Assembly: GCF_029813775.1 (NCBI RefSeq)
Contig: NZ_JARVKW010000002.1
Location: 124,001-188,000 of the forward strand
DNA length: 64,000 nt
Reading direction: 5' to 3'
Source of the DNA: Streptomyces sp. DH24
Lineage (GTDB): Bacteria > Actinomycetota > Actinomycetes > Streptomycetales > Streptomycetaceae
Made by a program: the position numbers and the translations under genes. Under the pieces are notes generated by a model. The model searched no databases and was not told the DNA's origin. It saw only the letters and a list, made by a program, of their open reading frames with translations. The stretch's first letter is position 1, and each line of letters opens with the position of its first letter. Positions 28,601-35,100 of this stretch are shown one piece after another.

Positions 28601-30205
28601 CGCCGGTACGGCCGCGGGCTCGGCCGGCCGCTCGTCCCGGGAACCGCCCGGCGCCGCCGCGCCCGTGAGGCGGGCCCGCACGAACTCCTCGATGCGGGCG
28701 CGGTGGCCGTGGACGACGACGATCTCGCGCGCCTCGGACCGCAGCGCCGCCGTCATCACCGCGAGGCCGGTGTCCGGCGGCATCTCGACCATGCCCTGGA
28801 GCACTTCGACGGCCCGGCGGTCGGTGTCGCTGAGGGTCATGCCGCCGCCGGCCCACAGGGGCCAGCCGACCGACACGGTGTGTCCGCTGCGCCGGCCCGC
28901 CTCGGCCAGGGCGGCGCGGTGGGCCGCGAAGCCGCCCAGCGCACGGCTAGCGGCGGCGTAGTCGGCCTGTCCGGGATGGCCCGCGTATCCGGCGAGCGAG
29001 GAGAACAGCACGAAGTGGCGCAGCGGTTCGTCCCGGGTCGCCTCGTCGAGGTGGCGGGCGCCGGCCAGCTTGGGCGCCAGCACGCGCGCGTGGGCGCCGG
29101 GTGCCTTGTTGGCAATGTACGCGTCCTCGTTGACCCCGGCCAGGTGCAGCACGTCGGTGACCGGGCCGAACGCCGCGCGGGCCTCGGCGACGGCACGCCG
29201 TACGTCGTCGGGCCGGGTCACGTCGCCGTGTACGTACCGGACCCGCTCCGTCCCGGTGCCGTTGACGCGGCGCAGGGTCTCCGCCACGCGGGTGCCGGGG
29301 TGGGAGCGGCCCAGCAGGACGATCCGGGCGCCGGGGGTCCGGGCCAGCAGCTCCGCGAGGCTCAGGGCGATGCCGCCGCCACCGCCGGACAGCAGGTGGA
29401 CACCGGCGGCGAGTGGTCCGGCGGAGGGCAGTCGCAGGGACGTCATGGTCCGCACCCACCGGCCGCCGGCGTCGTGGCGGACCTGGTGCAGCGGCGCGAC
29501 GGGTTCCGCCAGCTCCTCCAGGGCCAGGGCGACGGGGTCGGCGGAGCCGTCCGCGGACACGGCGACCGGATGGAGCCGGCTGTCCTCCTGGGCGGCGATC
29601 GAGCAGAAGCCGCCGAGCGCGTCCGCGGCCCGGGCACTGTCCTCCCCCACCGCGAGGCAGGCGACGGCGAGGCGCTCGCCGATCCGGCCGCGGATCAGGG
29701 TGCGCACGGCCGGGTACACGACGTCCAGGCAGTGCTCGGGCCCCTCGGCGGTGACCAGGACGATGCGGTCGGGCAGCTCGTCGGCGGCGGCGAGTGCCGC
29801 CCACAGCCGCTCCCACGACGCGTCGTCGCCGAGCTGGACGACACGGGGGCCCGGCATCGGGGCGGCGGCGGTGTCCGACGCGGGCAACGGTCCGGCGACG
29901 GCCTCGACCACCCTGCCGGTCCCCGGCGCCACGATGCCGGGACGGCGGGCGGCGGACGGGTCCAGCACGATCAGTGGCGGGCGCCCGTGCCGCGGCGCCC
30001 GGTGCCCGGTCGGCGCCGTACGCTCCCAGCCGGACGTGAACGCCACCACCTCGTGCGCGCCCGCCGGCACGGCCGGGTCGGCGGGGGCGGCCCCGGCCGG
30101 TGCGCCGGGGGCTGCCGTGCCCATGAGGGCGACCGCGTCGGAGACGGCCAGCTCCCCCGCCCTGACGCGCTCGAGGATGTCCCGACGGTTCTGCCTGGAG
30201 ATCAC
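15497..30205 (-). CDS. Trans-AT polyketide synthase, terminal subunit (KR-ACP / module 7 / module 8 / module 9 / tandem TE)
   Basis: This 4902-residue protein ends the assembly line. Domain order is: N-terminal docking helices (1-30), KR4 (50-515), ACP7 (Ser576), KS7 (695-1130, Cys871), DH (1320-1610), KR5 (about 1620-2060), C-methyltransferase (about 2090-2490, SAM motif 2302-2312), ACP8 (Ser2561), KS8 (2689-3110, Cys2855), ACP9 (Ser3392), KS9 (3505-3930, Cys3665), ACP10 (Ser4240), inactive TE (about 4310-4560) and active TE (about 4580-4890, Ser4673). There is no AT domain, so extender units come in trans. The GTG at 30205 overlaps the upstream stop by GTGA; the frame stays open to 31660, but that stretch is antisense-like to PKS B. 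KR4 and KS6 of the preceding protein together complete module 6. Confidence 0.95.
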   Translation of the reverse strand: MISRQNRRDILERVRAGELAVSDAVALMGTAAPGAPAGAAPADPAVPAGAHEVVAFTSGWERTAPTGHRAPRHGRPPLIVLDPSAARRPGIVAPGTGRVVEAVAGPLPASDTAAAPMPGPRVVQLGDDASWERLWAALAAADELPDRIVLVTAEGPEHCLDVVYPAVRTLIRGRIGERLAVACLAVGEDSARAADALGGFCSIAAQEDSRLHPVAVSADGSADPVALALEELAEPVAPLHQVRHDAGGRWVRTMTSLRLPSAGPLAAGVHLLSGGGGGIALSLAELLARTPGARIVLLGRSHPGTRVAETLRRVNGTGTERVRYVHGDVTRPDDVRRAVAEARAAFGPVTDVLHLAGVNEDAYIANKAPGAHARVLAPKLAGARHLDEATRDEPLRHFVLFSSLAGYAGHPGQADYAAASRALGGFAAHRAALAEAGRRSGHTVSVGWPLWAGGGMTLSDTDRRAVEVLQGMVEMPPDTGLAVMTAALRSEAREIVVVHGHRARIEEFVRARLTGAAAPGGSRDERPAEPAAVPAAEPEAAEAARTFLLELVSRLTRIAPGRLRSDQEFSALGIDSVMIRRLTAALEDRLGPMPVTLLFEHRTVDDLTDYLVAHHRPALTATAGTATAPAGGPAVPAGRPAPSAAEPAAPAGQPATPAVQAPVEADTPSTGTGPAPRATPRPAVRPPDDDAAPDDAVAVIGLAGRYPGARDVTQLWRMLVEGRDAIGEIPPERWDKERWFDRGDRRPGTSYGRWGGFLDDVARFDSLFFSVAPREARRMDPAERLFLEVAWSALEDAGYTRARLHRTTRTDEGHAVGVFVGTTGLAYGLVGAEEWGKGNPVPAYSMEFSLANRLSYFLDVHGPSLTVDTACSASLTALHLACESLRRGECRTAVVGGAHLNLHPMKYAMLAEQRMISPDGVCRAFGDGGNGFVPGEGVGAVVLKPLAAARADGDRVDAVIRATAISHGGHTNGYTVPSPRAHASVIAAALRRSGIDPASIGYVEAHGTGTELGDPIEIEGLARVFGRSADEGQYCALGSVKPNIGHAEAAAGIAGLTKVLLQLRHRTLAPTLHSDPPNPKIDFAATPFRLQRTAEPWHPRPGHDLRRAALSSFGAGGANAHAVIEEYRDAVPADAVPDEGGDHLVVLSARTPDRLKAAADRLARFLTAPDGDRLRLDDITHTLQTGREAFEHRVAFVVPTRARLVEALSRYVTTGAADAAGHVAPEAPRRETADARGLFAGRRLHELAARWVAGEEFDWPEAADRRDRHGRAPRAVPLPTYPFVGPVHWPDTVAPAVAAASGRTPVPAQADGTADRAPLAELGVAADGAAEFVATLTRDHPWVADHLVDGRPVLAGVAHLALARAAAQRVTGRPVTELSEVRWRTALVLDADEQPVVRALPAAGDGAVRVEIGTGTGERRVVHATVTAWTPPRPGAPPRAPKPLDIASVRLGCPREVSHEAFYDRARAAGLDYGPSYRRVERLWCGEGEALAELAEPAERTAPPAPTSGRAPGGIGDPGVTDAALHAVHGAVPAWEEPATLPAAVDRVRLHSADGVVRHAHARLVAADAARGTVKCDVLMTDAEGRALVEFTGLTVVRPSGSAGVPHLVPVWRVAPRLDVPDAAPAGDQPGPALVLTAGHDAGLAAALVRHHGGASETADLTALRDRDDHLALLQAHPGIRTLYFAGGVDTRRHSSTDLAHLEYSRRHGCLALFHLAQALAELRPRGLRLVVLTSDSQQPLPGSPVDNPFAGSLHGMARTLSRELPFLDVVCLDLARTDLEGCRASGTWAPLVRAVAAEPAAAPFTETALREGTRLVKRLAPAELPAPADDRLPLRRGGRYLVVGGLGGLGRVVGEHLLRDWDARLVVMGRRPERHLPDGTLARLRAHGGQVEYLPGDVTDPAAARAAVRLMHERYGGVDGAVHTAFVLADRTIPQSDDATFDAAFAPKTRGTVALADALTAEPLDFFALFSSAIAHTGNPGQSNYAAGSTFMSSYGAHLATRLHWPVTVVDWGFWGDEGAVATPEHRERLARWGVQPLTAAEGLHAFRQVLAAGLTQVAPLRADLAELGRVTPLEPGTRHRRPAAHGPALAAPAGHDRSAAADGTGRDVLAAPAAAVMAAQRADGEPYAPDYLDAVDDYARLALLDTLREATDCLAPGAHFTRAELLRGLSVHDERLPLFDALLASLKSAGHVRSDRGRLTAPTAADADRRHLLRHELLTRFVHLAPTLDLLDDCAAALPDVLARRRRGLDVLFPGGSDRRMAALYADDPRTRHFNRLTATAVRAAVTEAVAADPARRVRILEIGAGTGATTRAVLDAIDDHRDSVSYHVTDISPSLVAGTRRRLADGRPHTDFRVLDIADDPATQGFDGDRYDIVVATNVLHATRDMRRTLRNVAELTATGGLLAVNEATRVLDAVTPVFGLTDGWWLAGDAGLRLPHGPLLAPATWQALLAEAGFDRSRRFGVHGWTDHQAGQHLFVAERGPWRTASPPAAPPPARREPADRPVTPAEPQAPASANGSGDRLLAGTTEHLRNLFADLLRLPPEEVDPAVPLASLGTDSLTVMEAVERLERDIGPVPRELLVTGESVRSVAQALVSAKGTELAALTGAAGAPTDDTPSPVPTASDSPAPAPEEPSPHPTTARPAPEPVAPAPTAPETAATTARPAPEPVALAPTAPETAATTPTAPEPIAVVGIAGRYPGAADVDTLWEHLLAGRSLITPVPPGRWSAEESGDGAAWGGFLDDVDRFDPLLFRISPREAERMDPAERLFLETAWEALEDAALPPSRLRARAAGDGDRTGVFVGVMHHQYALLGAEERGRGNAVQALSSGWSVANRVSHTFGLTGPSMAVDTACSSALTAVHLAVRSLRDGECGTAIAGGVNVILHPSHHADLAAARMLSPHGTPRVFDTAADGIVTGEGVGALVLKRLSDALRDGDRVHACIRGSAVNADGPTEAYAVPRAEAQVDLITQALRASGADARTVQYVEAQATGSPVGDPVELAALREAYGVRADGHRLRIGSVKPNTGHLEAASGVVQLTKVILQLRHRTLAPTLGTDGPPTADGFLVPREPVAWPEPPAGEPRRAAVSSFGAGGANAHVVLEGAPRPDRADDTTGSRRPARPLLLLLSARRPDALRRYARRLAAFLEGPGAALNPVDVTHTLRAGREPLTARLGAVVHDLADIVSVLTAYAQERPHDRLVTGPRGEAPDRHDLPSPDAEVLAQARRWMDGEPPDGLAAPEPGARIVSLPHYPFSDGRYWLRPTPADHGTTGPAPAHQAPAHPAPADSVPVDLLDPVPTEPVTTSSLPVDPAPSDPVLSAVTAEPLPPAIGSSPSEELSVTPTHPTADSAGSTPSAVHAMRHVVTEAICALVGVTPQDIDPGDHLSDFGLDSVTMVQLADRLSRTTGADLTPDVLYGCRDMAAVVDHLVKATATRAQTPAVTPAPTPALAPAPAPADDEPQAAVPAAPGASRASASASTQVAATAPASPAVTSAPAGSRHDRVNEPVAVVGMSGSFPGSPDLDSFWNNLVQGRDLISEAPSERFAAAAGTAPVRGGFLDGVDRFDAGFFQITPREARVMDPQARLFLQTVWAAVEEAGYDPADLAGSACGLFVGVASSEYGELARERGVDVDGQLMTGNDHSVLANRVSFLLDLRGPSEPVDTACSSALVAVHRAVRAIQTGECDLAVAGGVNVIVAPTAFEAFGRSGMLAPDGRCKSFDHRADGYVRGEGVGAVLLKPLSRALADGDHVHGVIAGSATNHGGRAASLTAPNPAAQAEVISLAQRRAGARPETIGYVEAHGTGTALGDPIEVTGLRTAFETPGADGTVSVPRQYCGLGSVKTNIGHLETAAGMAGLFKVLLSLRHGMLPPTLHVERVNPLIRLADSPFHLVTSARPWTPFTDAGSGAPLPRRAGVSSFGFGGMNAHLVVEEAPAPTASGPSAPVSDGDRLFVLSARDDERLLAAARRLLERLERWERDGHLHAVSPDDVAYTLQVGRRPLTARLAVAAPSLADVADALRTHLDGGDDPRLTRSRDTGPRSADEDDLSDAVRRAVAGDFGRLAALWAAGADVDWRSLHATQARARVSLPTYPFAPEQHWLPPATAPTTTPRATAQTPAHRATPPAPAPRATAPQAPTARPAPPATATPKASPAPKPEPTPEPTPAPQPARTATNTPAPQPVPAPPVAASASTSASASATPDLPDRLAGLRQHVREAVADGIGIAPEAVDPARDFASYGVDSIGAMRIMQTVQDRYGDHIPMAAILEHPSVDRLVVHLDQSYVLPDAVPETLDAVATGPARKAQRPLPAARPSVAAPRLVPLTGDRAGDPVYCLFGDTGELTWVMHLCGHLAEHGPVTGVEAPGFPEGADPAADINLLARACADAIGAAHPGGSCRLAGHGVAGLVAVETARILQDRGLQITELLLVQTPGPGEQPLAETGTESLAEVAAPLAGVWGADRPPAAADLAGLTPKAALDRVTGALGPSAPMDADALRGRLERAAAWRAALVAAAAVHHARPLGGLERTVVVRAVPADGGDGGYHRWIAPPPDLVDLDVEPWLLVSAGNAARVCAPPAAPEPAAPPAQTASPVVAINRHGDNRRSVWAHNLYGEVSYAIYLSRHLGLHNPVIGLEQIGAAAADRMPRRYDSVEDMAAHYVGELRDRFPGEPYLLGGCSFGGVLAYEMTRQLQLAGEEVTHLIAIDPIMPGTEAWDSVDWGTVTEVEAEAFSLVMLGNAMCQRWGVGEQIGLASLTGLDLQAQLDLVAGHIRDRSAARPDREMIKQQILVRHELMLHNGDLLQAYRPAPLRTTVPTTLFHATQGFLAPGNSNDLPAVPRTSDDKSNGLAGFVGPRITIHEMHADHHTIAHDDNLARIARMLSPVLASRNFPTSLFPASLNPAGPDGTR
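19904..22141 (-). other. PKS module 8: non-elongating KS8 plus ACP9
   Basis: KS8 keeps the acyl-accepting Cys2855 (DTACSSAL) but the HGTGT His is Gln2990 (EAQATGS), while NTGH remains. Loss of that His removes decarboxylative condensation, so KS8 is a KS0 that only passes the chain on to ACP9 (Ser3392). The module has no processing domain. Confidence 0.85.
22191..22290. repeat. 63-bp imperfect tandem repeat in a PKS linker
   Basis: About 1.6 copies of a 63-bp unit (21 residues, Pro/Ala/Thr-rich) lie between ACP8 and KS8. It encodes a flexible interdomain linker with no catalytic role. Confidence 0.6.
22388..28123 (-). other. PKS module 7: KS7-DH-KR5-cMT-ACP8
   Basis: KS7 has Cys871 with intact HGTGT and NIGH. 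DH has His1346 in DHLVDGRPVLA; the conserved Pro is Ala1355, while Asp1522 and His1526 (DAALH) are kept. KR5 keeps Ser and Tyr1986 but has Ser1990 where Asn is usual. cMT motif ILEIGAGTGATT is at 2302-2313. ACP8 has Ser2561. This is the most heavily processing module and the natural target of the trans enoyl reductase. Confidence 0.83.
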
Positions 30206-32172
30206 TGCGCACCTTCCATGAGCCGTTCCGCTTCGTCCACCGAGAGGCGGCCTTCGTTGAGTGCCTGGAGCAGTTCGGGCAGCGAGGTCCCGGCTGCCGA
30301 CGCCGGAGCGTCCGCGGACGCCGGAGCGAACGCCACGGCGGGTGCCGGGGCGGGTGTCACGGCGGTCGCCGGGGCGGCCGCCGTGGGTTCGAGGGGTTCC
30401 GCCCAGTGGCGCTGTGCCTCGAACGGGTACGCCGGCAGGGACACGCGCCGGCCCGGGGAGGCGGGCAGCAGGCCCGCGCCCGACACCCAGCGCCGGGCCG
30501 CCCCGTGGGGGTCGGGGTCCGGTGCGGCGGCGTCGGCCCGCCCGTTGGCTCCCTGTCCGTCCGGTCCCCGCTCGGCGGACCCCGTGAAGGTGTCCGGGCC
30601 CGGCTCCTGGTCGAGCAGGCGGCGCACCGCGTCGGCGAGTTGGCCGGTCGTCGCGACGACGAACGCCGCGCGGTGCGCCATCGCGTCCCGTCCCACGGCG
30701 AGGGTGTGCGCGATGTCGGTGAGGGCGAGCGGTCCGGCCTGCTCGGCCGGGTCCCGGGTGAGGAAGCCGTGCAATTCCCGCAGTTGGGCGCGCAGCCGCT
30801 CGGGGGTACGGGCGGACAGCGGGGCGACGACCGGACCGGCGGACGCGTCCGGGGCGGGCCGGGTGTCGGGGTAGTCCTCCAGCAGGACGTGCGCGTTGGT
30901 CCCGCCGAGGCCGAAGGCGCTGACGCCCGCGCGCCGCGGGGAGCCGCCCGCCGGCCACGGGGTCAGCCGGTCCACGACGCGGAACGGGCTGCCGTCCAGG
31001 TCCAGCAGCGGGTTGGCCTCGGTGAAGTGGAGCGTGGGCGGCAGCATGCCGTGCCGCATGGCCAGCACCGTCTTGACGACGCCGGTCAGTCCGGCCGCGG
31101 CCTCGGTGTGCCCCACGTTGGACTTGACCGTGCCGAGCAGGCACCAGGGGTCGACCGGTTCGCCGTCGGGCCTGCCGGCGAGCGCGGCGAACGCCTTGCG
31201 CAGACCGCGCACCTCGATCGGGTCGCCGACCTCGGTGCCGGTGCCGTGGGCCTCCACGTAGCCGACGGTGCGCGGGTCCACGCCGGCGTCGCGGTAGACG
31301 GTGGTGATCAGCTCCGCCTGGGCCGTCGGGTTGGGCATCATCAGGGAGTCCATGTGGCCCCCGCCGCCGTGCGAGACCCCGCTGCCGCGCACCAGCGCGT
31401 ACACGGTGTCGCCGTCGGCCAGCGCCCGGGACAGGGGTTTGACCAGGACCGCCACGGCGCCCTCGCCCCGCACCATGCCGTTGGCCCGCCGGTCGAACGC
31501 GGCGCAGCGGCCGTCGGGCGACATGATGCCGAGCTGGCCGAGGGCGACGAACAGGTCGGCGGTGAGGAACAGGTGCACCCCGCCGACGAGCGCCGCCTCG
31601 CACTCGCCGGACCGGACCGCGCGCACCGCCCGGTGCAGTGCCGTGAGCGAGCTGGAGCACGCCGTGTCCACGGCCTCGCTGGGGCCGCGCAGGTCCAGTT
31701 GGTAGGAGATGCGGTTGGCGATCAGGCAGTGGCCGTTGCCGCTGACGACATGGCCCTCGCGGTGGCGGCCCGCCCGGTGCAGTTGCCAGTCGTAGTCGCG
31801 GGAGGTGGCGCCGATGAAGACCCCCGTGCGGGTGCCGCGCAGGGACGCGGGGCGGTGGCCGGCGTCCTCCACCGCCTGCCAGGCCGTCTGCAGCATGATC
31901 CGCTGCTGGGGGTCCATCAGTTCGGCCTCCAGCGGCGTCATGCCGAAGAAGTCGGCGTCGAAGCGGTCGACGCCGTCGATGAAGGAGCCCCAGCGGCTGT
32001 TGACCGTGCCCGGCGTGCGGTGCGGGTCGCCGAAGACCTCACGCCAGTCGAACCGGTCCGGCGGGATCTCCCCCACGAGGTGCGTCCCGTCGCGCAGGTG
32101 GCGCCACCAGGTGCGCAGGTCGGGTGAGCGGGCGAAGCGGCCCGCCATGCCCACGATGGCGATCGGATCGTC
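28352..32172 (-). other. PKS module 6, split: KS6 // KR4-ACP7
   Basis: KS6 (Cys3095, HGTGT, NVGH) ends the middle protein; KR4 and ACP7 (Ser576) start the last one. KR4 keeps a glycine motif (SGGGGGIA), Ser403 and Tyr416, but the active-site Asn is Ser420 (DYAAAS). Matching docking helices are present at both protein ends. Confidence 0.8.
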
Positions 32173-35100
32173 GGCGTCCGCGCCGGCCGTGGGGGCGGGG
32201 GCGGGGTGCGGTCGCGGCGTGTGTTCCGGGGGCACGGGGATCGCGGCGGCGGGTTCGTGTTCGGTGTCCGGGGTGTCTCGCGGCGGCCGAGCCGCGTCGG
32301 CGCCGCTCGGGGTGGCCGCCGTCCCGGCCCGGCTGTGCCTCCGCGACGCGACCGGCGCGTGTTCGGCGAGGTGCGCGGCCAGCGAGTCAATCGTCGGGTG
32401 CTCGTAGAGCAGGACCTTGGGCAGCCTGCCGAACTCCGGTTCCAGGCTGCGTACCAGCTGGATGGCGCTCAGTGAGTCCATCCCGTAGTGGTCGAAGGTG
32501 ACGGCGGTGTCCACCTGGTCGGTGGCGAGGCCGAAGAACCGCGCGAAGACGGGGACCAGCCGCTCGCGGACCTCGTCGGCGTCGGCCGCCGGGGCGGCGG
32601 GCTGTCCCTGCCGCTGGGGTCGCGGTGCGCGCGGCTCGCCGGGGCGCGGGTCCGACGGCCGTGACTCCGGGGAGGCGGGCACCTGCGGGGCGGGCTCCCG
32701 CGACGGGGGCTCCAGCGGCGCGGGCTCCGGCGGGGCCGGGTGCTGCGCGCTGGACGCCCGCGCAGGGGCCTCCGCCGGGCGGGTCACCCCGGCGCCCCCA
32801 GCGGTCCCGGCCGCCGCCGGCACCTGGCTGAAGATCACCGCGTTGTCGAACTCGGTTTCCCGCAGGTCCGGCGCGCCGAGTGCCCAGGTCGCCTCGAAGC
32901 CCTGCTCGGCCAGCGCCGCGCGCCAGCGCGGGACGTCGAAGAACGGCGAGTGCGGCAGCCGCGCCTCCACGTCCACCGCCGACCAGTAGCCGGGCAGCGG
33001 TCCGATCATGGCCGTCATGCAGTCGTGGTTGCGGACCAGTTCCTCCAGTACGAGCACGCCGGACGGCGCGAGAAGTCGCCTGATCCGTCCGAGGCTCTCG
33101 CCCAGGTGCCGGGTGGCGTGCACGGAGTTGGCGGCGACGACGATGTCCGCGCCGCCGGGTGCGAAGCCCTGCTCCAGCGGGTCCCGGTCGAGGTCGAGGA
33201 CCGCGCAGGTGAAGTCCACCGGGGTGTCGGCGAACCGGGCGCGGGCGGCGGGCAGGAAGGCCGGGGAGACGTCCGTGAACCGGTACTGGACGGCGTCCCC
33301 GTGCCCGGCGACGGCCTCCAGCAGCCGGCGGGTCGTCCCGCCGGTTCCGCCGCCGATCTCGATCAGGCGCACCGGCGTGTCCGGGCGGGACTCCCGCAGG
33401 GCGCGCACCCGGCCGGCCACCAGGCGGGCCACGATCTCGTTGTGGTGGTCGGCCACGGTGTTGCCGTCGTAGATGCCCAGCAGCAGGTCGGGGTGGTCGG
33501 GTGAGAAGAACACCTCCAGCGCGTCGGCCCGGCCCGTCAGGATCTCGGGCAGCCGGGGCAGGCAGACCCCCACGAGTTTCAGCCACGGGGCCAGTTCGGG
33601 GTGTTCGGCGGCCAGTCGGGACGCGTCGGCCGGGAAGTCCGGGGCGGCGGTGCGGGACGCGGCGGGCACTGTGGCCATCAGTGCGGCCAGCGCGTCGGCG
33701 AGGCGGCCGTGGTGGTGCTCGTCCGCCAGCAGGGCGCGCAGTCGGTGCGCGCTCGGAGGGGCGCCGCCGTCGGCGAGCAGGTGCACGCACCAGCGCCTGA
33801 GCAGGTCGTTGAGCCGTTCCATCCCCTGGGCGGCACGGCGTCCGTCGAAGCCGCTGCGCCGGATGTGCTCCTGGGCGTCACGCACTTCGGCCGGGACGGC
33901 GACCAGCCGCGCGTCCGCCGGGACAGCGGGCTGCGGGAGGGCGGCCGGGGCAGCGGGCCGGGGTGCGTCGGCCGGGGCAGCGGGCTGCGGGAGGCCGGCC
34001 GCGGGTCCGGCGGGCTGCCCGGTGGCGGTGGCCGCCCGGTCGGCCGCCGTCTCGGCGAACCAGTACCGCGCGCCGCCGAAGCGGTACGTCGGCAGGCTGA
34101 CGCGTGCCGTCGCGGGGTCCGGCGCGGCCGTCGCGGGCAGCGCGGCTCCCGCCGCCCAGGCCCGGGCCGCCTCCAGCAGCGGCTCGCCGGGGGCGTCGGC
34201 GGTGGCCGCCACGTGCACCCCGGCCGAGGCGCCCGGGTCGGTGAGGTAGGCGTCCATCGCGGCCAGCAGGCCTTCGTGGGAGTCCGCGACCAGAACGACC
34301 CGGCGCCGCATCGCCTCGCGGCCGTGGTGGAGTGTCGCCGCCATCCGGTCGAGCGGGATGCCGGGCGTCGCGGCGAGGAAGGCGCGGTGCGCGCGCACGA
34401 GCCGGTGCAGCGCCTCGCCGTCGCGGGCCGAGTACGGGAACAGCCGGGGCAGGCGCGGGACGGGAGCCGCTTCGCGCACCGGCGCCTGTTCGATGACGGC
34501 GTGCGCGTACGACCCGCCGAAGCCGAACGAGCTGACCCCGGCCAGGCGCGGCCGTCCGTCGCGGGTGCGCCAGTCGACGGGGCGTGTGTTGACGTGGAGC
34601 GGAGTGTCCTCGAAGCGGCAGTGCGGGTTGGGGCGCTGGTAGTCCGGCATGGCCGGGATCACGCCGTGCTGGATCTGCAGTACGGCCTTGACGACGCCGA
34701 CGAGGCCCGCGGCGCCCTCCGCGTGTCCGAGGTGGGCCTTGGCGGAGCCGACCGCGCAGAACGCGGACCGTGCCGTGTGGCGGCGGAACGCCTCGACGGC
34801 GCCCTCGATCTCTATCGGGTCGCCCAGGGCGGTTCCGGTGCCGTGCGCCTCCAGGTAGCCCAGGTCGTCGGGTTCGATCCCGGCGCGCGCCCAGGTGTCC
34901 AGCAGCAGTTGGGTCTGGCGGGCGGGGCTGGGCGCGGTGACCGATCCGGCCCGGCCGCCGTGGTTGACGCCGACCTCGCGGACGACGGCGTGGATCGGGT
35001 CGCCGTCGGCGAGGGCCCGGTCGAGGGGTTTGACGAGGACGGCGACGACGGCTTCGGCGGGCACGTATCCGTCGGCGCGGTCGTCGAAGGTGTGGCAGCG

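Noticed and set aside
30206..31660. Upstream extension of the terminal PKS frame
   Set aside because: The frame is open, but the sequence is antisense-like to the KS6 region of subunit B. The GTG at 30205 overlaps the upstream stop and starts a good docking helix.
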